IMG/VR virus record: IMGVR_UViG_3300042887_002430
Coordinates: 28,483 to 92,482 of that record
Strand: one strand, 5' to 3'
DNA from: a virus
DNA: 64,000 bases
Shown: positions 6,900 to 15,672 of the stretch, piece after piece
Layout of the letters: each line of letters starts with the position of its first letter
Position numbering within the stretch: position 1 is the stretch's first letter
Notes under the pieces: model-generated
Database searches by the model: none
Told to the model about the DNA's origin: nothing
Seen by the model: only the letters and a program-made list of their open reading frames with translations
Program-made: the position numbers and the translations under genes

Positions 6900-9713
6900 A
6901 TGATTTTTAGGACTAAATATCATGCAAAAACAAAAATTCAAAACCCTTTAATGAGTATTACTATGACAAAACCTATTGATGTGATTAAAAGAGATGGAAC
7001 CTTAGAACTGTTGGATATTAATAAAATCCATACAGTGTTATCATGGGCATGTGAAGGTTTATCCAATGTTTCAGTATCAGACATTGAGATGAATTCAAAA
7101 ATTCAATTTTATAATAAAATCAAATCGTCCGATATTCATAACACCATGATTAAGGCGGCGGCAGATTTGATTGATGAAGAGTATCCTAATTATCAATATG
7201 TCGCCTCCAGACTGTTGTTATTCTCCTTACGTAAGCAAGTATTAGGACAATACGAGCCTATTCATGTAAAGGACCTATATTTAAGGAATGTTGAACTAGG
7301 ACTATATGAAGATATAACAAATCAATATTCAGATGAAGAATGGGCGGAATTTGATAATATTGTTGACCATGAACGAGATTTTTTAATTGCTTATGCAGGT
7401 ATGAAGCAATTAGAGGGTAAGTATCTTGTACAGGATAGAGTAACTAAAAAAATCTTTGAAACGCCACAGTATTCATTTATCATGATTGCTGCTAATGTGT
7501 TTATTAATTATCCTAAAGATACCAGAATGTCATATGTAAAAAAATTATATGACAACCTTTCAAAATTCAATATTAGTTTACCTACCCCTATTATGGCAGG
7601 TGTACGTACACCATCTAAACAATATTCATCATGTGTATTATTAGAATGTTCTGATTCTTTAGATAGTATCACTGCTACTACTGGGGCTATCATTAAATAT
7701 ATTTCTCAGAAAGCTGGTATTGGTTTAGGCGCAGGTTCTATCCGAGCATTAGGTTCATCTGTCGATAATGGTAGAGCAGAACACACTGGAAACATTCCAT
7801 TCTTTAAATTATTCGAAGCTGCAGTAAAATCGTGCTCTCAAGGTTCCTTGAGGGCAGGTTCAGCAACCTTACATACAGTAATTTGGCACTTAGAAATTGA
7901 AGACATTTTAGTGTTAAAAAATAATAAAGGTACTACTGAAAATCGGGTTAGAAAAATTGATTACAGTATTCAATATAATGGATTCATCTTGACCCGTTTA
8001 TTGAGAGGTGAAAAAATTACATTATTCTCACCGCATGATGTTCCAGATTTATATGATGCATTTTTCGATGACCAAGATAAATTTGCCGAACTATATGTCA
8101 AATATGAAAATAATAAACACATTCGTAAAAAACGTATTGATGCTAATGAATTGATTACTACATTCTTATTAGAACAATTCGAAACCGGTAGACTATATAA
8201 TATGTTTACTGACCATGCAAACACCCATAGTTCATTCTTGGAAGAAGTAGCACCTATAAAAATGTCTAATCTTTGCCAAGAGATTACATTACCTACTAAA
8301 CCGTTTGTATCGTTAGACGATACTAACGGTCAAATAGCATTATGTATCCTAGCAGCTATCAATCTTGGTAATGTTAAACAATTATCAGATATGGAAGAAT
8401 GGGCTGATATTTGTGTTAGAACCCTAGATGAACTAATTGATATTCAAGACTATCCCTTAGAAGCTGCTAGAATTTCTACTGTTAATAGACGGTCTTTAGG
8501 GGTAGGCGTTATCAATTATGCTTATTACCTTGCTAAAAATTCAGCAAAATATGATGAATCTGGTTTCGATTTAACCAATAAAACCTTCGAAGCATACCAA
8601 TACTATCTATTGAACGCATCAGTTAATCTTGCAAAAGAAAAAGGTAAATGTAATTGGTTCTACCAAACAAAATATTCTAAAGGCATTCTTCCTATTGATA
8701 CCTATAAATCTAATATTGATGAATTGGTAGGAAAAGATTTACAAATGGATTGGGAATGGTTAAGAAAAGAGATTCTTACACATGGTCTACGAAACAGTAC
8801 ATTATCATCTTTGATGCCTAGCGAATGTCAATTATATTCTAATAAATTAAATCTAGCCGATGGTAGACGATTAAATTTCCATGAATTATTAGATGATGTT
8901 GGGGTAGATTGGGAAAGTATCGAAACGTCTGGAATCCCACAACGATATTCATTCTTGAAACCTATTGTTATTAATACTCAACATGGTCCTAAAGAAGCAT
9001 TTGAATATTACTATAATGGCTTTATTGATGTTATTGAATTAGAATTCGATGATGGTGAAACATATGGTTTTACACCTAATCATAAATTATTGGTTCTGCA
9101 ACAAAATGTATCATTAATCAATGATATAGAATATACCAGACATTGGGAAAAGGTGGAAAATCTAACGGATGGTCATTTGATTATTTTCAAATCTGACGAC
9201 CAACATGAATATGGTGTTAGAACTATTCGTAAAATTACTCATTCTAAAAATCATACATGGGATATCTCAGTATTAGATGGTGAAGAATATATTTTACCAA
9301 ATGGTATCATTTCTCATAACACATCTTCACAAATCAGTAATGCTACTAATGGTATTGAACCTGTATTATCTACTGTTACCACAAAAGGTTCTAAAAATAG
9401 TACAGCTAAACAAGTTGTACCAGAAGTAGGAAAATTGAAAAACAAGTATGATTATGCATGGAATATGCGGACTAATGATGGATATATTAAGAATGTAGGC
9501 ATCATGCAAAAATATATTGACCAAGCAATATCTGCTAACAAGTATTACAATCCTGAACACTGGCCAGATGGCAAGATTCCTATGGATATCCTCATTAACG
9601 ACTTTTTGAATTCTTATAAGTATGGTCATAAAACTGCTTATTATTCAAACACTTACGATGGTAGAGGAGAATCGGAGGATGAAGGATGTGAAGGCGGTGC
9701 ATGTAAAATATAA
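6900..9713 (+). CDS. nrdA: Ribonucleotide reductase class Ia large subunit, with mini-intein
   Basis: NrdA reduces ribonucleoside diphosphates to deoxy forms together with NrdB. Visible parts: an N-terminal ATP-cone (IKRDGTLELLDINKIHTVLS, about 26-45), the cysteine of YSSCVLLECSDSLDS, the catalytic NLCQEITLP (Asn, Cys, Glu), the MPSE/TSSQISNATNGIEP site, and a C-terminal redox tail GCEGGACKI. The MPSE/TSSQ site is split by a 165-residue intein (residues 643-807); after splicing about 772 residues remain, a normal NrdA length. The start at 6900 is chosen because AGGA lies 7 bases before it; ATGs at 6951 and 6963 lack a ribosome site although NrdA similarity begins there. NrdB follows after a terminator. 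Confidence 0.95.
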   Translation: MIFRTKYHAKTKIQNPLMSITMTKPIDVIKRDGTLELLDINKIHTVLSWACEGLSNVSVSDIEMNSKIQFYNKIKSSDIHNTMIKAAADLIDEEYPNYQYVASRLLLFSLRKQVLGQYEPIHVKDLYLRNVELGLYEDITNQYSDEEWAEFDNIVDHERDFLIAYAGMKQLEGKYLVQDRVTKKIFETPQYSFIMIAANVFINYPKDTRMSYVKKLYDNLSKFNISLPTPIMAGVRTPSKQYSSCVLLECSDSLDSITATTGAIIKYISQKAGIGLGAGSIRALGSSVDNGRAEHTGNIPFFKLFEAAVKSCSQGSLRAGSATLHTVIWHLEIEDILVLKNNKGTTENRVRKIDYSIQYNGFILTRLLRGEKITLFSPHDVPDLYDAFFDDQDKFAELYVKYENNKHIRKKRIDANELITTFLLEQFETGRLYNMFTDHANTHSSFLEEVAPIKMSNLCQEITLPTKPFVSLDDTNGQIALCILAAINLGNVKQLSDMEEWADICVRTLDELIDIQDYPLEAARISTVNRRSLGVGVINYAYYLAKNSAKYDESGFDLTNKTFEAYQYYLLNASVNLAKEKGKCNWFYQTKYSKGILPIDTYKSNIDELVGKDLQMDWEWLRKEILTHGLRNSTLSSLMPSECQLYSNKLNLADGRRLNFHELLDDVGVDWESIETSGIPQRYSFLKPIVINTQHGPKEAFEYYYNGFIDVIELEFDDGETYGFTPNHKLLVLQQNVSLINDIEYTRHWEKVENLTDGHLIIFKSDDQHEYGVRTIRKITHSKNHTWDISVLDGEEYILPNGIISHNTSSQISNATNGIEPVLSTVTTKGSKNSTAKQVVPEVGKLKNKYDYAWNMRTNDGYIKNVGIMQKYIDQAISANKYYNPEHWPDGKIPMDILINDFLNSYKYGHKTAYYSNTYDGRGESEDEGCEGGACKI
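8826..9320 (+). other. Mini-intein in NrdA (165 aa, Cys1, no endonuclease)
   Basis: The NrdA block SLMPSE is followed by Cys1 (8826-8828) and the block resumes with TSSQISNATNGIEP after a terminal His-Asn (IISHN, ending 9320). The +1 residue is Thr. The HxxT-like block B region reads GFTPNHKLLVL, and block F/G reads WDISVLDGEEYILPNGIISHN (split here for description only at YILPNG/IISHN). No LAGLIDADG or HNH homing endonuclease is present. The insertion interrupts a strictly conserved active-site loop, a typical intein position in NrdA proteins. Confidence 0.88.
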
Positions 9714-9734
9714 TTAAATTTTTTACATAAATAG

Positions 9735-9770
9735 ATGCCCATTATATGAAAAGTATCATGGGCATTTTAT
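9735..9770 (+). terminator. Terminator after nrdA
   Basis: ATGCCCAT (9735-9742) pairs with ATGGGCAT (9758-9765), followed by TTTATT. It separates nrdA from nrdB. Confidence 0.65.
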
Positions 9771-9781
9771 TATAATTATGG

Positions 9782-9810
9782 TTGACATAATAACTGATAT
9801 ATTATAATAT
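9782..9810 (+). promoter_or_regulatory. Early promoter for nrdB
   Basis: TTGACA at 9782-9787 with TATAAT at 9803-9808 (15-base spacer) or TAATAT at 9805-9810 (17-base spacer). nrdB starts at 9864, giving a leader of about 50 bases. Confidence 0.6.
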
Positions 9811-9863
9811 TCTTCATAAATTCCGTTATCTTAACTTTTAACACATATAAGAAAAAAACTACT

Positions 9864-10994
9864 ATGTCCGTATTCTCAACTACAAAAACAGATTTTACAA
9901 AAGAATCCATGTTCTTCGGAGCTGAACCTAACCTAGCACGATACGATGTACAGAAATATCCAATATTTGAAAAGTTGACGGAAAAACAAATAGGATTTTT
10001 TTGGACACCCGGAGAAGTTGATTTATCAAAAGATGCTAGAGATTTCAAAGCCTTAACAAAAAATGAACAATTCATTTTTACACAAAATTTAAAATATCAA
10101 ATCCTACTAGATTCTGTTCAAGGTAGGTCACCTAATATTGCCTTATTACCATTCATTTCTATTCCAGAATTAGAAACCACCGTGATAACATGGTCATTCT
10201 TTGAAACTATTCATTCAAGAAGCTATACTCATATTATCAGAAATCTATATCCTAATCCTGGTGAGGTATTTGATACGATTCTTGATAATACAATGATTGT
10301 TGCACGGGCACAAACTGTTACTGATAAGTATGATGATTTCATTGAGTATGCTAATTATTATAAATTGTTAGGATATGGTTCCCACACAATCACCTCAGAT
10401 AATAAATCTAAAACCATTACAATCAACGAATATACCTTAAAAACTAAGTTGTATTTAACCTTAGCATCAATTTATATTTTAGAAGGTATTAGATTCTATG
10501 TAAGTTTTGCTTGTTCTTTTGCCTTTGGCGAAAATTCAAAAATGGAAGGAAATTCTAAATTAATTTCATTAATCGCCCGTGATGAATTCGTACATTTAGG
10601 TATCACCCAAAATATCATTAAAAATCTTCCTAAAGAAGATGATATGTTTGTCAAAATTATCCATGAGTGTACTGATGAAGTATATGCCATGTTTAATGCT
10701 GCTGCTGACCAGGAAAAAGAATGGGCTAAATATTTGTTCAATGATGGTTCAATTATTGGTTTAAATGAGATATTATTAAGTCAATATGTAGAATATATGA
10801 CCAATAAAAGATTAAAGACATTGGGGCTTAAAGCAGTATTTGCAAATATTTCTAACCCTCTACAATGGACGAATAAATATCTCGGTAGTAAAGACGTACA
10901 AACAGCTAAACAAGAAACTGAAAATAGTTCATATTTGGTTGGTTCTGTCGATACTAATGTCAATACCCAATTACTTTCATCTTTTGTTCTATAG
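9864..10994 (+). CDS. nrdB: Ribonucleotide reductase class Ia small subunit
   Basis: NrdB carries the diiron centre and the stable tyrosyl radical used by NrdA. The 376-residue length is normal. FFETIHSRSYTHIIRN contains the iron ligands Glu and His plus the radical Tyr, and matches the classical enzyme almost residue for residue. Further ligands appear in IARDEFVHLG. The C-terminus ends in hydrophobic residues (LLSSFVL), as needed to dock to NrdA. No intron or intein interrupts the gene. It has its own promoter at 9782 and is followed closely by a 66-aa gene. Confidence 0.95.
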   Translation: MSVFSTTKTDFTKESMFFGAEPNLARYDVQKYPIFEKLTEKQIGFFWTPGEVDLSKDARDFKALTKNEQFIFTQNLKYQILLDSVQGRSPNIALLPFISIPELETTVITWSFFETIHSRSYTHIIRNLYPNPGEVFDTILDNTMIVARAQTVTDKYDDFIEYANYYKLLGYGSHTITSDNKSKTITINEYTLKTKLYLTLASIYILEGIRFYVSFACSFAFGENSKMEGNSKLISLIARDEFVHLGITQNIIKNLPKEDDMFVKIIHECTDEVYAMFNAAADQEKEWAKYLFNDGSIIGLNEILLSQYVEYMTNKRLKTLGLKAVFANISNPLQWTNKYLGSKDVQTAKQETENSSYLVGSVDTNVNTQLLSSFVL

Positions 10995-11002
10995 GATTAT
11001 AA

Positions 11003-11203
11003 ATGATTAAATATCATTTTCAAAAATTGTTTACCGATATTTTGTGTACTATTGCTAGAATTATGCCAAAATCAGTAGTATTATATTGTGCAATATACGT
11101 TATGTCATATTCCACCTCTGGAAAATATTCTAATACCGTTGTCCCAGAATTATCAGGTATGGATGCTATTAAAAGATTTTCGGAAGATTATAAGATTAAC
11201 TAA
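11003..11203 (+). CDS. Small unknown protein, 66 aa
   Basis: Not recognised. It starts 8 bases after nrdB with AGGAT as ribosome site, so it is co-transcribed with nrdB. A hydrophobic stretch around residues 20-38 (PKSVVLYCAIYVMSY) could be a membrane segment. The gene ends just before a strong terminator. Confidence 0.55.
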   Translation: MIKYHFQKLFTDILCTIARIMPKSVVLYCAIYVMSYSTSGKYSNTVVPELSGMDAIKRFSEDYKIN

Positions 11204-11210
11204 ATATATA

Positions 11211-11237
11211 AACATCCCTACCTAAGGTAGGGATGTT
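11211..11237 (+). terminator. Hairpin terminator of the nrdB operon
   Basis: AACATCCCTACC (11211-11222) pairs with GGTAGGGATGTT (11226-11237) around TAA, with a short T-rich tail. Confidence 0.75.
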
Positions 11238-11271
11238 TCTCTTAACAACCTAGGTAAAACCGTTACACAGA

Positions 11272-11508
11272 ATGTCAAAAAAATATTTACAAACCTTAGA
11301 AACAAAAGTAAGAACGGATATAAAAACATGGGATGCTGACGACATATATTATGAATATAGTATTATTGTTCATGATGATGGTAAAGTATTCGATGATGTT
11401 AATAATAGATTATATTCATCATTAGATGAATGGTTAGACCACTATCTTGATGATAGTGAAGAAGATATTGATTTTTTATCATCACATAGAGGATATTTCG
11501 ATGACTAG
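11272..11508 (+). CDS. Unknown acidic protein, 78 aa
   Basis: Not recognised. It is very acidic (YLDDSEEDIDF near the C-terminus) and has no hydrophobic segment. It overlaps the next gene by 8 bases, so the two are likely translated together ahead of the primase. Confidence 0.5.
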   Translation: MSKKYLQTLETKVRTDIKTWDADDIYYEYSIIVHDDGKVFDDVNNRLYSSLDEWLDHYLDDSEEDIDFLSSHRGYFDD

Positions 11509-11716
11509 TTTTTTATTCAATAGTCCCAATGGCGAATTAGAAGTTGTATGTACAGGAAGATATGCTATTAAAAAATCATTGACTTCTAAGAATACATATA
11601 AGAAAATAGAGATAACCCCAACAGATGAACATATTGGGTGGAAGAAATTTGTTAATGAAGAAGATTTAATGGAGATACGTCGATTTGATGGATTGGAATC
11701 AGACGATACATTATAA
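11501..11716 (+). CDS. Unknown protein, 71 aa
   Basis: Not recognised. The start is taken as the ATG at 11501 (MTSFLFNSPNGELE), with AGAGGAT in good position inside the end of the upstream gene. A longer version beginning at 11447 would overlap the upstream gene much more. Beta-strand-like N-terminus, acidic C-terminus. Confidence 0.5.
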   Translation: MTSFLFNSPNGELEVVCTGRYAIKKSLTSKNTYKKIEITPTDEHIGWKKFVNEEDLMEIRRFDGLESDDTL

Positions 11717-11776
11717 AAAAATATGATATACTGTAACGACAGTTAAGATTAACTGTCACTAATTAATGACGAAATT

Positions 11777-12742
11777 ATGAAAAAAATTATAGAAAAATAT
11801 ATACCTTTACCATCCTTTCCTAATGCTAAAGGTTGGTATAGTTTAAAATGTAATGTATGCCACGATTATAAAGTTAGAGCAGGATTTAATTTTACTGATG
11901 ATAATGTGTCATATCATTGTTTTAATTGTAATTTTAAAGCATTTTATTTTGTTAATTCACGGGTTAATGATGATTTCAAAAAAGTATTAAATTCGTATCA
12001 TGTTCCAGAAGATGAGTTGTTGAAACTATCATTTGTTGCCTTAACCGCAGAACGTCCAACATATAAAAAAGTAGTAAAAAGTGATAACCCATTGGTAGAA
12101 ATAGATGTTCCTAAATGTTTTTATAAATTAATATCTGATGGTAGTGACAAACAGTCTAATATTGCTATAGAATATTTAAAAAATCGTGGAATAATAAATA
12201 ACTATAATTTTTATCTCTCAAGAGGTAATACCACACAGGATGAAAAATTGTGGGGTAACCGTTTGATAATCCCTTATTATAGGGAAGATAAATTAATCTT
12301 TTTTCAAGGTCGGACATTAAACAATGCAAGTAGAAGATATGTTAATTCAACAGTTGATAATGATGGTATTATTTTATACGGGTATCAAAACTTTCATACC
12401 GTATCTAATGACCTTCTTTTCATTGTAGAGGGTTTTTTTGATGCCTATCATTTGAATGGTGTTGCCATTGTAGGGAATAGTTTAACCGATAAAAAAATTA
12501 AAGTTATAAACGAAAGTAATAAAAGAAAAATATATGTCCCTGATAGATTCGGGAATGGTAAAGAACCTGCAATAAAAGCTATTGAGGCAGGATGGGAAGT
12601 ATCTATTCCTGATTGTGGTAATTGTAAAGATTTAAACGAAGCCATCATTAAGTATGGTCTACTATATGTAAAAAAATCATTAATGGATAATTGTAAAAAA
12701 GGTTTTGCAGCTACCATAATGGTTAATGCTATGTGCAAATAA
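11777..12742 (+). CDS. DNA primase, zinc-finger plus Toprim (gp61-like)
   Basis: It makes RNA primers for lagging-strand synthesis, normally with a gp41-type helicase that is not in this window. The 321 residues match T4 gp61 length. The zinc ribbon is C-x2-C near residues 25-28 (KCNVCHDY) and C-x2-C near 51-54 (HCFNCNF). The Toprim core shows IVEGFFDAYHLNG (catalytic Glu), then a strand with the acidic pair YVPDR (PDR) and a final IPDCGNCKDLNEAI motif. The gene lies between small early genes and the DnaQ-like gene; a possible -10 (TATACT) and a short inverted repeat (ACAGTTA/TAACTGT) precede it. Confidence 0.8.
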   Translation: MKKIIEKYIPLPSFPNAKGWYSLKCNVCHDYKVRAGFNFTDDNVSYHCFNCNFKAFYFVNSRVNDDFKKVLNSYHVPEDELLKLSFVALTAERPTYKKVVKSDNPLVEIDVPKCFYKLISDGSDKQSNIAIEYLKNRGIINNYNFYLSRGNTTQDEKLWGNRLIIPYYREDKLIFFQGRTLNNASRRYVNSTVDNDGIILYGYQNFHTVSNDLLFIVEGFFDAYHLNGVAIVGNSLTDKKIKVINESNKRKIYVPDRFGNGKEPAIKAIEAGWEVSIPDCGNCKDLNEAIIKYGLLYVKKSLMDNCKKGFAATIMVNAMCK

Positions 12743-12759
12743 TAAGGATAATAAAAAAA

Positions 12760-13317
12760 ATGAACAATATGTTAGTGGTTGCTATGGAAACCAGTGGGTT
12801 AAATGTTGCCAATTCTATTGGAGTGGATAGAAACCTATCAAATCATTATCAAATCCTATCCATAGGATTAATAGTTTGTAATTCCAAATATGAAAAAATT
12901 GATGAAATGTATATGGAAATTCAATATGATGGTAAAAGCCTATGGGATAAACAGGCAGAAAAACATCATGGATTATCAAAAGGGCGATTGAAAGAATATG
13001 GTTTAGTAGAAGTAAAAGCATTAGAAGAAATAGGGTCTTTTATATTCAATCATTTCGAAAATAATAAAATACCATTGGTCGGACACAATACCCACTTTAG
13101 CTTAACATTTTTAGATTCGTTATTTAGACGATATGATATTGTCTTACCATTTGATTGTCATTATTATGATTTGGCAACATTAGGAAAGGTGTTCTTAAAT
13201 ACCTGTAATAAAAATACCATCTTTGCACTATTAGAATTAAAAAATGATAAACGAAATGCATTGAATACTGCCCGTAATATATTAAAGGCATTCAATAGAT
13301 TTAAAAGTATTGTTTGA
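12760..13317 (+). CDS. DnaQ-fold protein lacking the catalytic aspartates
   Basis: The 185 residues follow the DEDD exonuclease layout, but the catalytic acids are mostly replaced. Motif I, usually DxETTG, reads AMETSG (Ala8, Glu10). Motif II, usually HNxxFDxxFL, reads HNTHFSLTFLD, with Ser in place of Asp. Motif III, usually HxALxDA, reads RNALNTARN, with Asn and Thr in the key places. The fold therefore looks kept while exonuclease activity is probably lost. The ATG at 12760 is chosen because AAGGAT precedes it. Its place directly after the primase suggests a structural or binding role at the fork; this is inference. Confidence 0.65.
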   Translation: MNNMLVVAMETSGLNVANSIGVDRNLSNHYQILSIGLIVCNSKYEKIDEMYMEIQYDGKSLWDKQAEKHHGLSKGRLKEYGLVEVKALEEIGSFIFNHFENNKIPLVGHNTHFSLTFLDSLFRRYDIVLPFDCHYYDLATLGKVFLNTCNKNTIFALLELKNDKRNALNTARNILKAFNRFKSIV

Positions 13318-13338
13318 TTAATATAATTGTTGTATAAT
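13310..13338 (+). promoter_or_regulatory. Early promoter before the 187-aa gene
   Basis: TTGTTT (13310-13315), a 17-base spacer and a perfect TATAAT (13333-13338). It would drive the run from 13358 through thyA and the dihydrofolate reductase gene. Confidence 0.55.
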
Positions 13339-13357
13339 TTATTATTTGGAGGTTAAT

Positions 13358-13918
13358 ATGTATAGAAAATTGAAAATGTATTTAAATAAAATTTCCGATG
13401 TCAAACCTATTGATATGGATGATGGTACTGAAAAATTAGCCTATTTTTCCAAATATGATGGGAGTTATATTACCTTAACAGGGTTGGAGAATTCGGTTAG
13501 ATATTTAATGAAACGTGGAATCACAAAAGATTTGGCGCATGGTGTTGGCTATTCTCCAAGAAAGAAAAAATGGTACGGATGGTCCCATAGGGCAATTTAT
13601 GGATTTAAAATTGGAAGTACCGTTACACAAGATGATTGTGCCTATTTTCCAACTAATAAACAAGACTACATAGATTCTTACATTGAATTTTGGACGGATG
13701 TTGATAATCATAAAACAGTTTCTGTTGAAGATATAACAGAAGAAGGATTTAATATTATTTTTAATTATAATGATACCGTTCCAAATGAATCACTTAAAAA
13801 TAAAATTTCTTCAGTATATCAAGAATTCCCAAAACAATGGGGACGTGGCGAATGGACTGCTAAAACCATGGATGATGCTAAACAAATGGCTATAGATTTT
13901 TGCGAAGGTGTTTCGTAA
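13358..13918 (+). CDS. Conserved phage protein of unknown function, 186 aa
   Basis: The start is set by a strong GGAGG five bases before the ATG at 13358. The central block KKWYGWSHRAIYGFKIG is distinctive and, from memory, recurs in hypothetical proteins of large myoviruses, but no function is known to me. No membrane segment or metal motif is seen. Its stop overlaps the thyA start (TAATG), so the two are translationally coupled, which hints at a link to nucleotide metabolism or replication. Confidence 0.65.
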   Translation: MYRKLKMYLNKISDVKPIDMDDGTEKLAYFSKYDGSYITLTGLENSVRYLMKRGITKDLAHGVGYSPRKKKWYGWSHRAIYGFKIGSTVTQDDCAYFPTNKQDYIDSYIEFWTDVDNHKTVSVEDITEEGFNIIFNYNDTVPNESLKNKISSVYQEFPKQWGRGEWTAKTMDDAKQMAIDFCEGVS

Positions 13919-14721
13919 TGAAACAATATCACGATTTATTACAAAAAGTATTATCAGAAGGTATAGAATCTTCTGATAGAACCGGTACCGGTACATTATC
14001 ATTATTTGGTGAAAAAATGGAATTTGACCTTAGTGAAGGTTTTCCATTATTAACCACTAAACACGTATCATTTAAAAATATTGCCACAGAATTAATATGG
14101 TTCCTTAAAGGGGATACCAATGCAAAATATTTAGATGATATGAATAATACCATTTGGAAAGAATGGACTAATGATGAAAATGATTTACCACATACTTATG
14201 CTAAACAATGGCGACATTTTGGTGGATTAGATTCTAATTATACTGTAGACCAAATTGCTAATGTTATTAAAAGTATTAACGATAATCCTTATGGTAGAAG
14301 ACATATTGTCAGTGCATGGAATCCTTTAACAGTAGAACATGCTGCCTTGCCACCATGCCATATGTTTTTTCAATTATACGTTAGAGATGACAAACTCTCA
14401 TTATTGTTCTATATGCGGTCTAACGACATGTTTTTAGGTAACCCTTACAATATAGCTAGTTATGCTCTTCTCGCCCATCTAGTGGCATTTCTGACAGGAT
14501 TTCAGGTAGGTAAACTAGTCTACATGTGTGGGGATTGTCATTTATATACAAATCATATTGAACAGGCTAAAGAATTGTTATCAAGAGATTATAACAAATA
14601 TAAATTACCTACTTTAAGTATACGTGATAATTTAACCAGTATTGATGATATAGAATTATTCCATTTAAAATTAAATGATTATGCATCATATCCCAGTATT
14701 AAGGCAGACGTAGCTGTATGA
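13918..14721 (+). CDS. thyA: Thymidylate synthase
   Basis: ThyA methylates dUMP to dTMP with methylene-tetrahydrofolate. The 267-residue length is normal. SSDRTGTGTLSLFG is the N-terminal phosphate-binding loop; LPPCHMFFQLYV holds the catalytic Cys; SNDMFLGNPYNIASY is the dUMP-binding region; and the C-terminus ends in DVAV. No group I intron (as in T4 td) interrupts the gene. The ATG at 13918 overlaps the previous stop as TAATG. It sits three genes before dihydrofolate reductase, its usual functional partner. Confidence 0.95.
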   Translation: MKQYHDLLQKVLSEGIESSDRTGTGTLSLFGEKMEFDLSEGFPLLTTKHVSFKNIATELIWFLKGDTNAKYLDDMNNTIWKEWTNDENDLPHTYAKQWRHFGGLDSNYTVDQIANVIKSINDNPYGRRHIVSAWNPLTVEHAALPPCHMFFQLYVRDDKLSLLFYMRSNDMFLGNPYNIASYALLAHLVAFLTGFQVGKLVYMCGDCHLYTNHIEQAKELLSRDYNKYKLPTLSIRDNLTSIDDIELFHLKLNDYASYPSIKADVAV

Positions 14722-14918
14722 CCACCAGTTATCATTGTTCATATAATAAGATTGGAACCTTATATACAACCTATCCATGTGGACATAGGGTAGAATCCAA
14801 TATTGACTATTTTTATTCAAATAATGAGATTAAACAATATTATACTACTTCGGAAAAATGTCCAACATGTCGTAAACATTCAAACTATACTTCAAACTTC
14901 GGTACCCGATACTTCTAA
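14718..14918 (+). CDS. Small zinc-ribbon-like protein, 66 aa
   Basis: The protein overlaps the end of thyA by four bases (ATGA). Cys and His residues are spaced as in a treble-clef or ribbon: YPCGHRVE in the first half and KCPTCRKH in the second. The function is unknown; such small zinc proteins often bind host RNA polymerase or DNA. The fold assignment rests only on the Cys/His pattern. Confidence 0.5.
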   Translation: MTTSYHCSYNKIGTLYTTYPCGHRVESNIDYFYSNNEIKQYYTTSEKCPTCRKHSNYTSNFGTRYF

Positions 14919-14932
14919 TAGGAGATTACAAT

Positions 14933-15427
14933 ATGATTCACATTATCGTAGCTTATGATAATAAAAATGGTTTTACAAAGAATAAAAATATTCCATGGTT
15001 AGCTGAGGAATGGTGTAAACAAGATTTACAAAGATTTAAAACATTAACAGATGGATGTGCATTAGTAATGGGTACTAATACATATAATGAGATTGCATCT
15101 TTAAGAAAAGTAAAAAAAGATTTATTACCAAATAGAACATCATATGTTGTAACCTCTAAGCCTGAAAAAACATTTCCCGGTGCTACTACTATTTCTTCAT
15201 TATCGGAAGTATATAAATTAGAACCCAATAGAGATATTTTTATTATTGGTGGTGAAAAATTATATCGAGAAGCTATGACACATTGTAAATCAGTCTTTGT
15301 TACCTATATTAACAAAGATTACGATTGTGACCAATACTTTCCAGTACCTATCAATAATTGGGAATTCTGGGACCATTCAGAAGAACCATTAAATGAATAT
15401 GTAACCTTTAAAACTTATTTTAAATAA
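14933..15427 (+). CDS. Dihydrofolate reductase
   Basis: It regenerates tetrahydrofolate, consumed by ThyA just upstream. The 164 residues show the family order: the N-terminal strand IHIIVAYDNKNGFTK, the substrate loop with IPW, LVMGTNTYNEI, LPNRTSYVVTS and FIIGGEKLYREAM (the NADPH-binding GG). The catalytic acid usually found after IPW is probably Glu in the LAEEW region. AGGAGA precedes the start. Corresponds to T4 frd in role. Confidence 0.9.
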   Translation: MIHIIVAYDNKNGFTKNKNIPWLAEEWCKQDLQRFKTLTDGCALVMGTNTYNEIASLRKVKKDLLPNRTSYVVTSKPEKTFPGATTISSLSEVYKLEPNRDIFIIGGEKLYREAMTHCKSVFVTYINKDYDCDQYFPVPINNWEFWDHSEEPLNEYVTFKTYFK

Positions 15428-15429
15428 TT

Positions 15430-15672
15430 ATGAAAAAAATATTAATATTAGTAAGCATCCTTTTATTATCTGGGTGTGCTGATAAAAATCCTAATCCTGA
15501 TGAGGTATTAGGATTTTGGTACGGTATGTGGCATGGTTTTACTATTATTTTAGCATTTTTGGCATCATGGTTTGATAATGATGTTGCTTTATATGCTACT
15601 AATAATACGGGATTCTGGTACAATTTAGGATATTTGTGTGGATTATATATCTTTTATGATACTACCAATTAA
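15430..15672 (+). CDS. Small lipoprotein with GFWYGxWHG motif
   Basis: The N-terminus MKKILILVSILLLSGCADK is a clear lipoprotein signal (lipobox LSGC, lipidated Cys at 16). It is followed by GFWYGMWHGFTIILAFLAS and a second hydrophobic segment with GFWYNLGYLCG. Proteins of this pattern are common in bacteria and are carried by some marine phages; their role is unknown, perhaps envelope modification or exclusion. It begins 2 bases after the dihydrofolate reductase gene and overlaps the convergent gene by a few bases. Confidence 0.7.
   Translation: MKKILILVSILLLSGCADKNPNPDEVLGFWYGMWHGFTIILAFLASWFDNDVALYATNNTGFWYNLGYLCGLYIFYDTTN

Noticed and set aside
9728-9734. ATAAATA after nrdA
   Set aside because: It sits immediately before the nrdA terminator, so a transcript from it would stop at once; nrdB has its own TTGACA promoter.
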